Both the position numbers and the translations under genes were made by a program. From positions 1 to 64,000 of the forward strand of contig JAURVB010002516.1 in NCBI GenBank assembly GCA_033002965.1: DNA of 64,000 nt, in the 5' to 3' direction. The notes beneath the pieces were generated by a model, which searched no databases, had not been told where the DNA came from, and worked only from the letters and a program-made list of their open reading frames with translations. Origin of the DNA: Piper betle. Lineage: Eukaryota; Streptophyta; Magnoliopsida; Piperales; Piperaceae. Positions 13,140 through 25,190 of this stretch are shown in pieces; within the stretch, counting starts at the first letter, position 1, and every line of letters begins with the position of its first letter.

Positions 13140-13570
13140 TGTTGATGCCAACTAATGTGATTAGAATTGGAGGGATATGTACATAGGAGTGGAGCATGAG
13201 CTGGAAAAATCTGAGAAAAAAACAAAGAAATCAAAAGGCTACAACTACACTTCATGAACCAGTGCACCAGTGTCTCCGAGAAGTCAAATCGTCTTATCAC
13301 TTCCTTTGCGTCTTTTACATGTAGTCACAAATAGGAAAAATTGCAAAACTAAAATCTACATATGGAAAAAATGAATATATCTCAAGTCTTCCTACACATT
13401 TACAGTAGAATTGGAGGGATATTTACATAGAAATGGAACACAGCTGGAAAAATCTAAGAAAAACACAAAAGAAATCAATAGGCTATAATTACAGTTCTTG
13501 AACCAGTGCATCAGAGTCTCTGAGAAATCAAGTCGTCTTATCGCTTCCTTTGCGCCTTCTTCCTCCTCAG
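13140..13570 (-). repeat. Duplicated segment of about 165 bp (two copies), possible exon remnant
   Basis: Segments 13163-13315 and 13408-13560 are diverged direct copies. Both read on the minus strand as a frame with a shared core, AKE(A/V)IRR(L/F)DFSETL, then HWF. Several of the differences fall at third codon positions in this frame, hinting at past coding. The frame in the second copy extends up to about 13685. I do not recognise the protein. It could be the decayed 3' end of a gene or a 3' UTR duplication. Confidence 0.5.
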
Positions 13571-14108
13571 ACCAGTCGCATGGAGAAGAGCACGGAGGTT
13601 GACGGTGAGAGAGGTGGACTTGGGGATGCCGCAAGAGAAGCACGTAAGATGACAAGAACAATAACTTGCACGAGTAAGCACACATGAAAGCCAGCAGAAG
13701 GATTAACCATGGATAGATGAAGAATTTCCAGCTGCAAACAGAACATACAATGCGCTATTTCACTCTTGAGGATTGCGTTGATCTTGCTGTAACATGACCA
13801 CACTTGTCTTCATCTCAGTTGATCCCAAGTTTATACCCGTTTATGTGATCAAGATTGAAGGCTAGACACAACAGTTTATTCTTTCACAGCTTCATTTCAT
13901 CTCGCCGCTCAGTAACATACAAAAAAACCGCAACAACACAACGCAAAAGTAAAGAATTAGCGTCAGGGTATCTAGTCTATTTTCTCTTCATAGCCCATAA
14001 CCCTCAAGCTCAAAATAAGTGGCAATCAGCTTAGCTCTCGTTGATAATTTTTACATGTTATGTACTCTTCATTATTTAGGTTTCTATGCATATTTCTACT
14101 CATAATCT

Positions 14109-15620
14109 TCAAGAGCGAGCAGCTAATGGTGGGGAACGATGGAGGGAAGATGCTTCCGAAACCAAATTAGGCGCTGCCTGTATCTCCAGCTTCTCCTGAG
14201 ATTCTTCTTCTTCATCTTCATCAGCATCCCACAGAAAATGAGCATAAGATGCCATCACATAGCTGGGGAAAAAAAACCCACAACAGACATTAGCAATATT
14301 GTTCCATAGGCACTTAATCAAATCGCTTATGGTATATAATCAAGACTTAAAACAACCAATGTCAATATCCTTAGCATAACTATACAGTCAATCAACAAGC
14401 CAAAAAACCACAGAAATTTGATATCCTCGATCTAGTTGGAGCACAGCATAACGTAATTACACATTACAACCGATCCAAGAGAAAAGCCGGAGCAAGAAGA
14501 AAATTTAAGTTGCAGCTAAAAAATTTCCATGTACACCAATTGCGATTCTTCACACGATGGAAAGAAGATTAGAAACATGCAGCGTCAATATAAATGAACA
14601 AGCCATAAACCACACAAGTTTCAGTTTATCAAATTATTGCACAAGAAAACTCGTTCACATATTCCACTCAGCCAAGAAAAAATGCAACCCCAAATTATTA
14701 CTGACATAAGCAACTCAAGCTAGAACAAGAGCAAAAAAATTCACTCAATGTCAAAATATATTAACCAGTTATCAGGAGCAGCTTTGACAGCTTGATCAAA
14801 GTAACCCTCAGCTCGCTTGGCATCTTTGTGGGACTCCCATATCAAATTCCCATACAAAGAAAGCACATCTCCATCGTTCGGATTCGCCAAGATCGACCTC
14901 GCCAGGTACTCTTCGGCCCTTGCAACATCACCTCGAACCTACCAAAGAAACCATGATACAATCCAAATCAGATACAACTTCAAATTGTTGGCCACAAAGA
15001 CTCGAATTGTTCGAGTGCCAAAAGCTCACATCTTTGAGGAATTTGGCATAGTTTGTGAGCAAAAGTGGATTGCTGGGATCGGCCTCGATCATCTTCCGGT
15101 AGTACAAATCCATGCTCTCATTGCCATTGTTAGAAAATCCGAATCCGCCATCACAACCACCATCGTCGCCGCCATTGCCACCGCCAGCGCCGCTGCATAC
15201 AGTACCACCACCACCACCAAAGCCACCGCCGGCGACGAGCACCTTCTCCTCGACCTCGACGGAGCAGAATCCGTCGGGATCGCCGAGGGCCTCGTCCAGG
15301 CCGGTGCTGGAGAGGAGGTGGTCGAGCTTGTCGGCTTCCTCCTCGCTGCTCTCCTCCACCGGAAAGGGAGGCGGCGGGCGGCGCTTGGGGACGGGGGCGG
15401 GGAGGTGGTGGAGGTCTCGGAGGTCGGTTTCGGAGAGCGCGCGGTTGAGCCTGGCCTGGGAGGAGTTGGAGGAGGCAGGGGAGGGGCGGCGGCAGTGCAG
15501 AAGGAAATGGAGCTCCGGCGGCCGGGGAGTGGGAGAGCTCCGGCGGGTCAATGGATAAGTCCTTGGACATGGTTGGGATCCATGAGTTGAGGATTGAGAA
15601 GAAGAGCTTCTGAGCAGCAT
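14109..15620 (-). CDS. TPR-like superfamily protein, three exons, about 305 aa
   Basis: Exons on the minus strand are 15620-15030, 14938-14766 and 14262-14109. The donors are GTGAGC and GTTAAT, the acceptors end in AG, and the total of 918 nt keeps one frame. The ATG at 15620 gives MLLRSSSSQSS, the usual start of this plant family; no other ATG precedes it in frame. Order: a Ser/Pro-rich N-terminus with the block RALSETDL (about residues 60-75), an acidic stretch ESSEEEADKLDHLL, a Gly-rich linker (about 120-160), then helical repeats from YYRKMIEADPSNP through ARAEEYLARSILANP to AEGYFDQAVKAAPDN, and a final YVMASYAHFLWDADEDEEEE followed by a short tail. Tetratricopeptide repeats bind proteins; the partner is unknown. 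It resembles Arabidopsis TPR-superfamily genes with the same MLLRSSS start. It appears intact. Confidence 0.85.
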
Positions 15621-16620
15621 CTTCAACAACAATAAAAGATCAACTCTTCTGCAACATCAACCAAATAGATTCAGTTTTCATGAAAAAGAATAAAAATCAT
15701 ATCATAGAAGAACAATTTGCAGAGAGATGTGATCAAAGTGCGACTAAACTATCAAAATTGGACTGGAAAGCAACCATTTTTGTTGTTGTTGTTGTTGTAT
15801 TACAGATTCAAGATCACAAACTTCAATTAAAAGAGAGAACCTTTTTACCAGAATAGCAGGATTTACCCAAAAAACTAGTGCAGGACAGAGAAAGTGGAAA
15901 AACAAACAAGAAATCAACTCTACAACTATAAAACAGAATAGTAGCAGAAATTGGCAGCCAACAAGAACAGAAAACCAATAAAAGCATAGCAGACAAAACG
16001 CAGACATATTGAAAAAAACATGCACAAGAGCAATCCAAGAAGCCATCAAATTGGCCAAGAACATGATCTTACGAGCAAAATCGAGCACAAGAATTAGAAT
16101 TCATCATCTTCAAACAAAATATCTACGAGTCCAAAACAGAGAGCAGCGGCATTAGCAGACAAAACAAGAACAGATTTTTATGAAAAGAAAACGAAGGAAG
16201 CACCTACAGAAATCGGCCAAAATTGATCAAGGCCAAGCGAAGCAGTGATCTTTTTGATTGAATTCGGATGCAGAAATCGGGAGGAAAAATGCTCGATGGA
16301 GTTGACGAGGAGGGTCAAGAGCATCCACCACCGACGACCAGAAAAAATAATCAGAGGTAAAATTTATACGGGCGGAGAAGAGATCTGGGCCGTTGATCTG
16401 TGCTGGTCAGGCACGTGGGAGTCGCACGAGTTTTCGTTGACCGTTCGAGGGCCAGATAGGGCGGCGATGGGCTGTCACTTGATTGGGTCCCGAAGTGGAT
16501 GGATCGGACGGCTGGTGTCGTTCTCTTCACGTGGTTTTGGATTTCTGATTTGGAATCCTGAAAGCGATCGCTTGTTGTCGACCAAAAAAAGTTTTATTTT
16601 TTCCCTTCAAATTTGACGTG
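15621..16620 (-). promoter_or_regulatory. Probable 5' leader and promoter of the TPR gene
   Basis: Sequence immediately upstream of the TPR start, with no repeat homology elsewhere in the window. It includes a short TTG/GTT microsatellite at about 15780-15797 and becomes more GC-rich at 16280-16560. No specific element can be assigned. Confidence 0.35.
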
Positions 16621-16639
16621 TGTTCTACTAATTTATGAT

Positions 16640-17950
16640 TAAAATCTAAGTGACATTTGATTAAACAAAATGATGTTATATAGCCTATTCATGCGGGCAT
16701 TTGATCAACAATATTATAGGTCTTGATACTTTCTCTTAACTTCCAAACGTGGTTTATCTTTCTAATCAGTCTTCTTAAACAATCTTTTAGGATACAGGAA
16801 ATTAACCGATATGTATTTTCAACTCATCCAATTTGTTATTTATTTTCATTGTTGCAATTATATATAAAAATGAAACTCTTTTTATTAGCCGGATTTTGAG
16901 AGCTGGCTAGGAATTAAAAGAACCGGCAGAAAAATCTTTAACTTCAATCGTTCCTTGGAATGTTGTCAATCTAAATCATTATGCGGCACTATTAAGTGGG
17001 CCCAACTTCACATGAAGTGGGGCCATTTCCAACACAAGCGGGCCCCAACACCATCCCTTGAACGGTAGGAATTGTAGCTGCCCAATTCTCTGTCAATTGC
17101 ACTTTTGTCCAGACATGTTACAGCTTTAAACGAAAAGAAAATCTTGCACAAAAGACATGCCAGGTGAGGTAGGGGAGTTTGATTTTGCGAGCTTCCTGGT
17201 GATGCTTTTGCAGCTTCTCCCCCAAAGAATTCTCGTACACCACTCACAATGAACTCAACATCCTCACCTCTTCCTTTTCAGGGAGAGCTAGCTTGTATAT
17301 ATTGACATGTTAATGGTTGTTAGTTGGTTGCATGGTAGGTCTTCACCAATGACGAACATCCAAGACCAGTGTTAAAATGAAATATAATATTCATTCACTT
17401 GAACTTTTCGACAAATTGGTTATTAGAAGCCTGATTTCAAGTACTCTTTGAATCGATAATTAATTTGTCCATTTACTAAGTCAAAAACTTATTATAATAT
17501 CATCATAAGATAAAAAATGGCGGCTGCTACTTCTTGGGAGAAGCCAAAGGAGATGAGATTTCTGAGGGATATTCCCATGTGTTCTACATGATGTAGCGAC
17601 GATATTCATCTACTTCCCTTTCGAAAAAAACATGTATTCCTTTCAAGAAAAAAGAAAAGAAGAAAAAAATCTTTTCCTGTTAGTGGTGCAATTTCTTTTG
17701 CAGGAATTTCTATTCATTTCCGGCTGCCAGGAACTTGGAATTCTTGCTCGTCCACGTGTGTCTAAGTGTCTATATAATCACTTGTGTTTCTGAGACAAAT
17801 AATTTCTTGGAAAAAACAAAGAGATCACCAATTAGTTACAAAGAAGTTATGTGTAGTTATAATATATCATTGAAGTGGAGTACTACAAGCACGGCAGCTT
17901 AATAAGGTCTAAATAAGTGTGGCAACCAATCTCATCACGTTCTATAAGAT
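16640..17950. other. Intergenic DNA, no feature seen
   Basis: AT-rich, with a less AT-rich patch near 17000-17280 containing a 79-codon minus frame (17008-17247) that matches nothing I recognise. Confidence 0.5.
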
Positions 17951-17956
17951 CTAAAT

Positions 17957-20754
17957 TGTTGGATACTAGACGCTCTAGCTGAATCAACCCATAAAAGATA
18001 TTAAAAGAATTCTCTTTTGTATAGAAAATATAAGTGAAATTAAAAAAGTCACTTTATTAAACTTTTATAGAAAAAGATGTAATCCAACGTATATATACGA
18101 AATATCAATTATTAGTGTGATAAACAAAAAGTTTAAAAAATTGATTATTGAATTTTTCAATGCAAATGAGTGAAGGAAATCCGACAAATCCTTCGCTTCA
18201 CGAATCCATGAGCTAACTAAACATAATTGGTGACAAAGTTATTTATACCAATTCCATTTTGACAAAATAAAAACTTGTCCTTCGTCATAATCTTGGTCAA
18301 CATATAGTGTGAACCTTGTTCAACTTTAATAATTTTTTCTCCAATACATTTCTAACCCAATAATATCAAACATCTATTTATTTACTTTTTGAACGAAAAT
18401 TAGAGTTTTTACTCAAATGTATAACACTTTGACCATCATAAAGTACCTCATACTTCTTTTGAATTTTTAACATAATTGGTGGCAAAGCTATGTAGAGCAA
18501 CATACCTTTACAATTTGGACTGTTAAGAAACAGCACCACCAGTAAAAATAACCACCAAAAAGTAGACTTGCTAGGAGTCAGGAGCACTAGCCATATCTAC
18601 ATCAGTATAAAATGATAATATAGGCTTATCTCCCTCAAAGCATAAACATAGTTTAGAAGTATCTATCAAATATCTCAATATCAACTTAACTACTTGTTAA
18701 TGTTCTTTGCCTAGATTAGACAAATGTCTACTTACTGTCCCAACAACATATACTATGTTTGGCCTAGTACAAACTATATCATACATAAGACTTCTTACAA
18801 CAGATGCATAAGGGTATTTTTCATCTTATATACTTTTATTCATTTAGCTCACCCTTCTTTAATTTAGATTGAGCTCATAGTGGAACAACAACCGGCTTGA
18901 CTTCATCTTAAACCACTCAACTACCTTCTCAATGAATTTCTTTTGGGATAACTAAATCTTCTTAACCTTTCTATCCCACTGAATGAACATCCCAAGAATT
19001 TGCCTAGCTGGACCTAAATTCTTTATAATAAAAAATTTGCCTAAACTTTTTGTCAAATCTGCAATTTTGGATTTATCCTACCCAAGAATTAATATGTCAT
19101 CATTATAAAGAAGCAAAATGATGAAGTCATTCTCCCCAAATTTTTTGATAAATACACTATATTTAGAAATAGTTTTGTTGTAGCCTTGACTCTCTATAAA
19201 AGAATCAAACTTCTTGTACCACTCTCCAGGAGCTTACTTGAGGTCATACAAACTCTTTTTTAATTTACACACAATCTGTTTCTTTTCATTGTCTACAAAA
19301 CCGTCAGGTTGTTCTATATAGATTGTTTTATCAAGATCACCTTGGAAAAATGCGGTCTTCACATCCAACTGTTTAACCTCCAAATCCATACTTGCAGCCA
19401 AACTTAGTACACAATGGATTGAAAATATTTTTACAACAGGTGCCAAAATTTTGTCAAAGTTAGTACCTTTTTTCTGCCCGAAACCTTTCACCACAAGTCT
19501 TGCCTTTATACCTTGGTTGTGAGTTACATTCTTTATGCGTAAGTCTTCTTCAAGGCCTTTATCCCCTTAGAAATATTCACAAGCTCATAGGCCTTATTCT
19601 ATTCACAAGCTCATAGGTTTTTTTCTCATTTAATAACTTTAGTTCCTCTCGTATGGCACTTACCCATTTGTCTTTCTCCTTGTGACTAATAGCTTCACTA
19701 AAGCCTTCATGCTCACCTCTATCTCTGAGTGTCACCTAAATAGACTTTAAATACTTTGTGGATGACTTAATAACTCTACTAGATTTTGTTTTAGTAGCAT
19801 CACCGTCCCCTTAATTAAAAATCTAATCACTACATGTACCTGTTCATTAACAACATCAGAAACCACATAATTAGTAATATCATTCTTCTCCCCTTCGCCA
19901 TCACTAGGCAAGGAAATAGGAATGTAATCTCTAGCTTTTTCATCAATCTATTTAACAACATCTTGAACAATATCCTATACAACCATTGGAGGAGCAGATG
20001 AAGTCTTAACCTTCACAACACAATCTTGGGAATCACTTTGGGTATTAGTTTCATTCTCAAAATCCACTAAAAACTGATTCTCTCTAAACGCCACATCTCA
20101 GCTTTGAACAATATTCTTCCCCTAAAGATCCCAAAGTTTGAAACCAAACTTTTCATCTCCATAACCCAGAAATATGCATTCCAATGTCCTAGTATCAAAC
20201 TTAGACCGTAGTTCCTTAAACATATATACAAAAACTTTACAAGAAAACACTATTAAATGAGTGTAATTTACCTTCCTATCACTCCAAACTTTTTTAAAAC
20301 AACTCCACTTAAAACAAGTGTAAAAGACCTGCTAATTAAATAAAAGCAGTACACACAGCTTTAGCCCAAAAAATTTTAGGTAATTTTGCTGCAAAAGCAG
20401 ATACCTAATCATTTCTTGAATTGTTTTGTTTATCCTCTTGGCCAATTCATTCAATTGTGGGGTATAAGGAATAGTCTTTTCATGCTGAATGTCATTTTTG
20501 TCACAATAAACCTGAAACTCATTAGAGCAATATTCACCTCCATTATCACTTCTCAAACATTTCATAATCTTTTATATTTCTCTCTTTACAAGAAAATGAA
20601 ATGATTTGAAAGTATTAAACACATCACTTTTATTTTTCAAACAATAACACCATACCTTCCTTAAAGCATCATCACTAAAATTAACAAAATAAGAGACTCT
20701 ACCAAGATATTTTATCTTCATTGGACCGCATGCATAAGAATGTACAAGTTCAAG
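17957..20754 (-). mobile_element. Degenerate, truncated Ty1/copia element (minus orientation)
   Basis: This is collinear with the intact copia element at 49535-55037 but heavily diverged. A shrunken 3' LTR spans about 17957-18186, starting TGTTGGATACTAGACGC and ending CGACA; the young element's LTR is about 609 bp. Next come a purine-rich tract, RNase H and reverse transcriptase remnants (a legible RT piece is 19494-19234: VKQLDVKTAFFQGDL), and an integrase core piece (20565-20332: LRSDNGGEYCSNEFQVYCDK). Many stops and frameshifts make it non-coding. It is cut at 20754 inside the integrase region by a gypsy LTR, and the gag half is absent. Confidence 0.9.
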
Positions 20755-22140
20755 CGTAACACCCCGTTTCGATTCACCCACGAACTAAACCGAAAATACT
20801 ACCGGTGACAGAACTATTCGCTAATCTACTTGATTCGATTAAGCCGACTCGGATCTAACCTCGGCGTCACAAGATGGTGATGCAAGCATTTAATGCATGG
20901 ATGAGATACTTAGGCTCTATCATAGTTCTAGATGCATGCTATGATATACCAACTATTTTTTTAGAACAACACAACTCATTAAAAGTTCAAAAATCAACGA
21001 TTTAAAAAAATAAAACGGATAGAGTCTCCCCTAAAAGTGTAATAGGGACCACCCTGTTCACAGCAAATAATTTATATATATAATGATAAAAAAGAAAAAA
21101 TAGCAAAAATATGATATTTTCTTGCAACATTTTCATTCTATTCATTTTGATCTTCTGAGCCGAGTCTGGACTCTATTGTTCAACCTGTTCAGTTTTATTC
21201 ATGATTATTAATCATATGCAAAACATTTCATCAAATTCCCTTGTCATTTCTTGCAATAAAAATCTCATAATATTCAATTTGCATCATTCACAGTAATTCT
21301 TCACTCAACAATATCAATTCTATTTGATGGGTACATGTGTGCATAGTACATCACTGCTCTTCCGCAATCCCGACAACACTCAATCGTCCAGATTCTCACC
21401 TACATAGATCCTAAAAACGTCAATAACAAGTGTTATTGGTCCAGAAATAACTAATAAACAAACTGGCACATGAGAGCTGACTATCTTGTTAAATGAAATC
21501 ATTCATATACTTCTTCATAGAATCTCTCATAAGGGCACTAATTAGGAGCTGTTAGCTTTAGCTCGACAGCATCCCATTCTAAGTCATCACATGCCTTAGT
21601 GACTTTAAAACTATCCCTTACACAAGAAAATCAATTTTCTTTTCCTTCAGTCCCCTACATCATCTATATCATTCATGGCCCCGAGCACATAGGCCGAATA
21701 CTCTCAGGCATGTTCCTTCAGTACCTTTTAAAACCACAAGTCTAGAGATGCGCTTCATTGTAGTACCTGTAATCCTCCACACTTTTTTGGGTTTGAGGAA
21801 CTCAATGGTCGAGTTGTCAGGATCCTTCAGGAATGGAACAACTCGCTCACCAAAATCCAAACCTGCTTCGACTAGCACGTGCCCGCTCACATTTCCAGTT
21901 TTCAGCGAATCCAATTTTTTGGTGATTTTTGGAGGTTTTCCGATAGTTTCAAATGGTTATATGGCAGCTTTCTTGGGATTTTTTAGCGACTTTTTATGTG
22001 AGGTAATCGGGGATGTGGGTCGGCACTGGCTCAGAGAGCTTGACCCGATTGTGGTGGTGGTGAGGGCGGTAGCAGTAGCAATGATTGCTGGTGGCGGCGG
22101 TGAGTTACCGGGGGTCGGTTGGCTTGTCTGATCAGGCCTT
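20755..22140 (-). mobile_element. Gypsy LTR tail fragment, minus orientation (left inverted arm, locus 1)
   Basis: It begins CGTAACACCCCGTTTCG and aligns with the minus-oriented LTR at 56645-59500: the terminal about 1.1 kb, then a jump to its GC-rich core near 22010-22110. An internal part of the LTR is missing. It abuts the decayed copia integrase region at 20754. No target-site duplication is visible. Confidence 0.75.
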
Positions 22141-22201
22141 TCCCCTTCACGTAATTAGTAAATGTCAATTTATCCATAATATATTTTCAATAATATTCGT
22201 C

Positions 22202-23547
22202 GTATAAAACTCAGGACTAAATTAGAGTTTTATATTATTGAACTAGTTGCTTCAACTGTCAATTCGAGTTGAGCCTGTTTCATAACCTACGTAACGAGTA
22301 GAGGTAAACCGTGTGCTATGAACGATGAGGGTTAAGTGTACTCAAGTATAAGATGAGAACGTTAAAAAGATGATAAGAAAATGAGTTATTAAAGTATATG
22401 ATATTATGCAATTATTTTTTTGTATTTGATCGTAAAATTATTTTTAGGCTAAATGACACATTGAGGGATGTTATCTAGTAATTTGGGTGGGTTATTAGTT
22501 ATAAAACATGTCATTTTGATGTTATAATATTTATTATATTTTATAGAATTTTTTAAAATTTTTTGAATTTTTTACGAATTAGTTATTAATTTTGTCTCAA
22601 GTCGGAGTCGAGCAAACTTTTATTTATAAAATTGCCACCAAACTTCACCTCGATGCTTTCCCTGCCTCAACCCTGATCGTTGCCCGACGCCACCCTGATT
22701 CACACTACTGACGCTTGCTTTCGTCGTCGCACCATTGCCGATCAATGCCACAAATCTCCGCCGGGCCGTCGTCGAGCCTTTGCCCCACCTTTCGCGCTCC
22801 ACCCGACCTCCACGACGCCTCGACATGTAATCTAGCTGCCATGCCATTGACGCCCTCCCCCTCAACCTAGATGAGCTTTCCCCCACACTCAGGGCCGCCA
22901 GTAGGCGATCATCGTTGCCGTTGCCACCTTCACCACTAACACAATTGGGTCTAGTTCGTCGAGTCGGTGTCGACCTATATCCCTGATCGCCTAACTGAAA
23001 AACGGCAAGAAATTGCCAAAAAATCGCCAAAAAATTAGATTTGCTTGATTTACTGAAATTCAATGGAAATCACCAGATTTTTGCCGAATTCACCAAGCCA
23101 AACCAATCGAACTTCGGATGCTATTTGGTACCAAATTCGAGTCTCAAACTATGTGACAAACTCTAGTCATTGTCGATTATCGACGAAGTGAGGTAAATTT
23201 AACTCCGACCTCGTTACTTAAAAATTGATCATTATTAGTAGAATATGTTAGGATTTGATTGATTGATGTGATAAATATTTTTATTATAAATAAAAATAAA
23301 ATTTTGTGATTTAAATTGTATTAAAACAAATTTTGGGGAACTAATTAAATAAATTAATCATATATTGTTAATCAAATACAATGTACTTTAGAAAATTTAA
23401 TAGGGATTAATGTGTATGACTTGATGTGAATGTAATATTAGATGTGTGAATGCATCATGTTGGGCTTTAGCTTTTACTTTGGATGTGGAGGTATATAGTA
23501 AAAACTTGCCGCCTAAGCACGTGGATACGATTTGAGTGAATTAAAAC
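22202..23547 (+). mobile_element. Gypsy LTR head fragment, plus orientation (right inverted arm, locus 1)
   Basis: Diverged homologue of the plus-oriented LTR at 60994-62223, and it continues past that copy's truncation point: CATCATG.GGGC, then CGCCTA.GCACGTGGA at about 23450-23525 match the LTR near 58035-57970 read on the minus strand. It stops where the cassette sequence at 23548 starts. With 20755-22140 it makes a second inverted LTR pair. Confidence 0.7.
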
Positions 23548-24436
23548 CGAGTTTATTTCGTAACTTGATATCTAGGAAACCCTTATTGAATCTTAAAATA
23601 TATTCAACCGTTTAAAAGAATTTTCAGTAATATGAGTTTGATATTCGTATAACTTTTGATCCTTTGACAAGGTATAATTGCAAAAGGCTGCGTCTTCTTC
23701 TTCTTTGGGCACGAAAACGACCGTGCAAGGAAAAAAAATTTATTGACATTAATAATGGGTTATATACCTAGAAATAACAATGCCCTATAAAAAATAACCC
23801 ACGTACATGTTATTTACCGATATTCTCTATGGTCCATAAAACTAATGATAAAATAAAAAATTCTTTAAGTCATGTGTGGTCTATCATGGCTTATACGAAG
23901 ATGACCAGCAATATGAGATTATAATCATGCACGATCATGATAAACAAAAATTAGTAAATAAACATTCATGGATCATAAATTGGTATGAGAGTACGTGAAA
24001 TCTATCTTCTATAAATATTTTCTTTTAGTAAAATTTTATCTTTAATACCGAGGAAAACCTCAATTGAAAGTAGTATTCTATTTACAATCTCCTTTTTTAT
24101 TACAGTGACCATCTTTTTTATTATAGTAAAAAACCTAATTAGCGGTTAGAGTATTGACAGAAGTGGTTGGTTCAAACCAAATAACAGGTACAGCTTATTA
24201 GATACATAAAATGTTAATTAAAATATATTGGCTTTTATGATTTAAAAAACAGAAAAACTATTCCTTTTCTATGCTTCTCTTCAATCACATGGGAGATTAA
24301 GTCTTTGATCATACGATCAAAATAGAGAAGACAAGAAGAGGACAGTTTCTAATTTTATCTAAATACATGGTTACAAAAGTCTAATTGCTATCCCTAAAAT
24401 GTAAAAAAAATTGTGAACAATAATATAAATTATCTT

Positions 24437-24790
24437 TTATTTTATTAAATGGATCAACGCCTCGTTTACCGGAGAAACTAAGATGATGGAGCGGTGGTGG
24501 ATGACTTTAGACAAGAGGTGAGCTTGGGGACGGAGGTAGCAGGTTCGTATGCGGTGGTCGGCGAGGGAGAGAGCTTGTTGGATGGCTTGGTGGGGGGAGA
24601 AGAGATGTGTGGATGGAGTGTTGGGAGGGAGGAGGAGTCGTCTTTTCGATGCATCGATGCGCAAAGGGTCGGGTGGGGACTCGTCGAGCTAACTCTTGAG
24701 AGCTTGGAATGGGGACTCCCGGTTGTAGGCGCTCGGCGGCTCCCGGTCCCCGACCGGGTGAAGGACGATGTCGCTTAAGTGGTCGGCCAT
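24437..24790 (-). pseudogene. Unrecognised 117-codon reading frame, copy A (one in-frame stop)
   Basis: From the ATG at 24790 (MADHLSDIVLHPVGD) the frame runs to a stop at 24437 with a single internal TAG at 24689-24691, after PFQALKS. Copies B and C carry a sense Ser codon there. The middle reads DASKRRLLLPPNTPSTHL and the end reads HHRSIILVSPVNEALIHL. No membrane segment or known motif is visible. It lies just downstream of the small membrane-protein frame on the same strand, so the two may once have been neighbours or a single transcript. The function is unknown. Confidence 0.45.
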
Positions 24791-25012
24791 GATCTCTTCG
24801 AATCTGATCTGAATTGGTTGGTGGCAGAGACGAGAAGAGGGGATTAGGGAAGATGGAACTTGGAAGCGGGCTAGGAAGGCCCAATTCAATGCTCAGAGGT
24901 CGACTTTTCTTTTTGTCACATGCTGCTACAGTGTTCCGGTTAATAGCGGTGGAATCTTATTCCTGTCGGCTTCTTTCTCACTTACTCGCCCATTCACCAC
25001 AAATACGGCCGG

Positions 25013-25190
25013 GCTTGTGCTTACGATGAAGGCGAGGCCAAGAAGAATGGTGGCAAGGATGAGCATAGGCCGGTCTTTCTCTCCACACATGGAAATGGAG
25101 ACGACAAGAACACTTGCAAAGAGAGCTCCACGAGCGATGATACATCCCACAGTCTTCAGTTCCTTCAACGAGCACGATGAAGGGATTACT
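25013..25190 (-). pseudogene. Type I two-membrane-segment protein, copy A (both ends lost)
   Basis: The frame encodes CSLKELKTVG, the first hydrophobic segment, an exposed loop CGEKDRP and most of the second segment (LILATILLGLAFIVS). It then crosses the deletion junction and continues in unrelated sequence. No ATG precedes the conserved core, because the upstream side has been replaced by type II cassette sequence. It is a chimeric relic of the gene seen intact at 43454-43726. Confidence 0.7.

Noticed and set aside
14817..15590. 257- and 148-codon plus frames opposite the TPR gene
   Set aside because: Antisense reflections of a GC-rich Pro/Gly-encoding exon. The minus frame has the family start, helical repeats and coherent splice sites.
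15744..16088. 114-codon hydrophobic minus frame upstream of the TPR gene
   Set aside because: It starts in a TTG microsatellite region and is low complexity (Phe/Leu/Val/Cys), consistent with a leader intron or chance frame.
24494..24778. Plus-strand frames opposite the 117-codon ORF and the membrane-protein genes (also 36921-37219, 37658-37946, 43451-43795, 44771-45077)
   Set aside because: They mirror minus-strand coding sequence. The minus frames carry the cross-copy conservation of hydrophobic segments.
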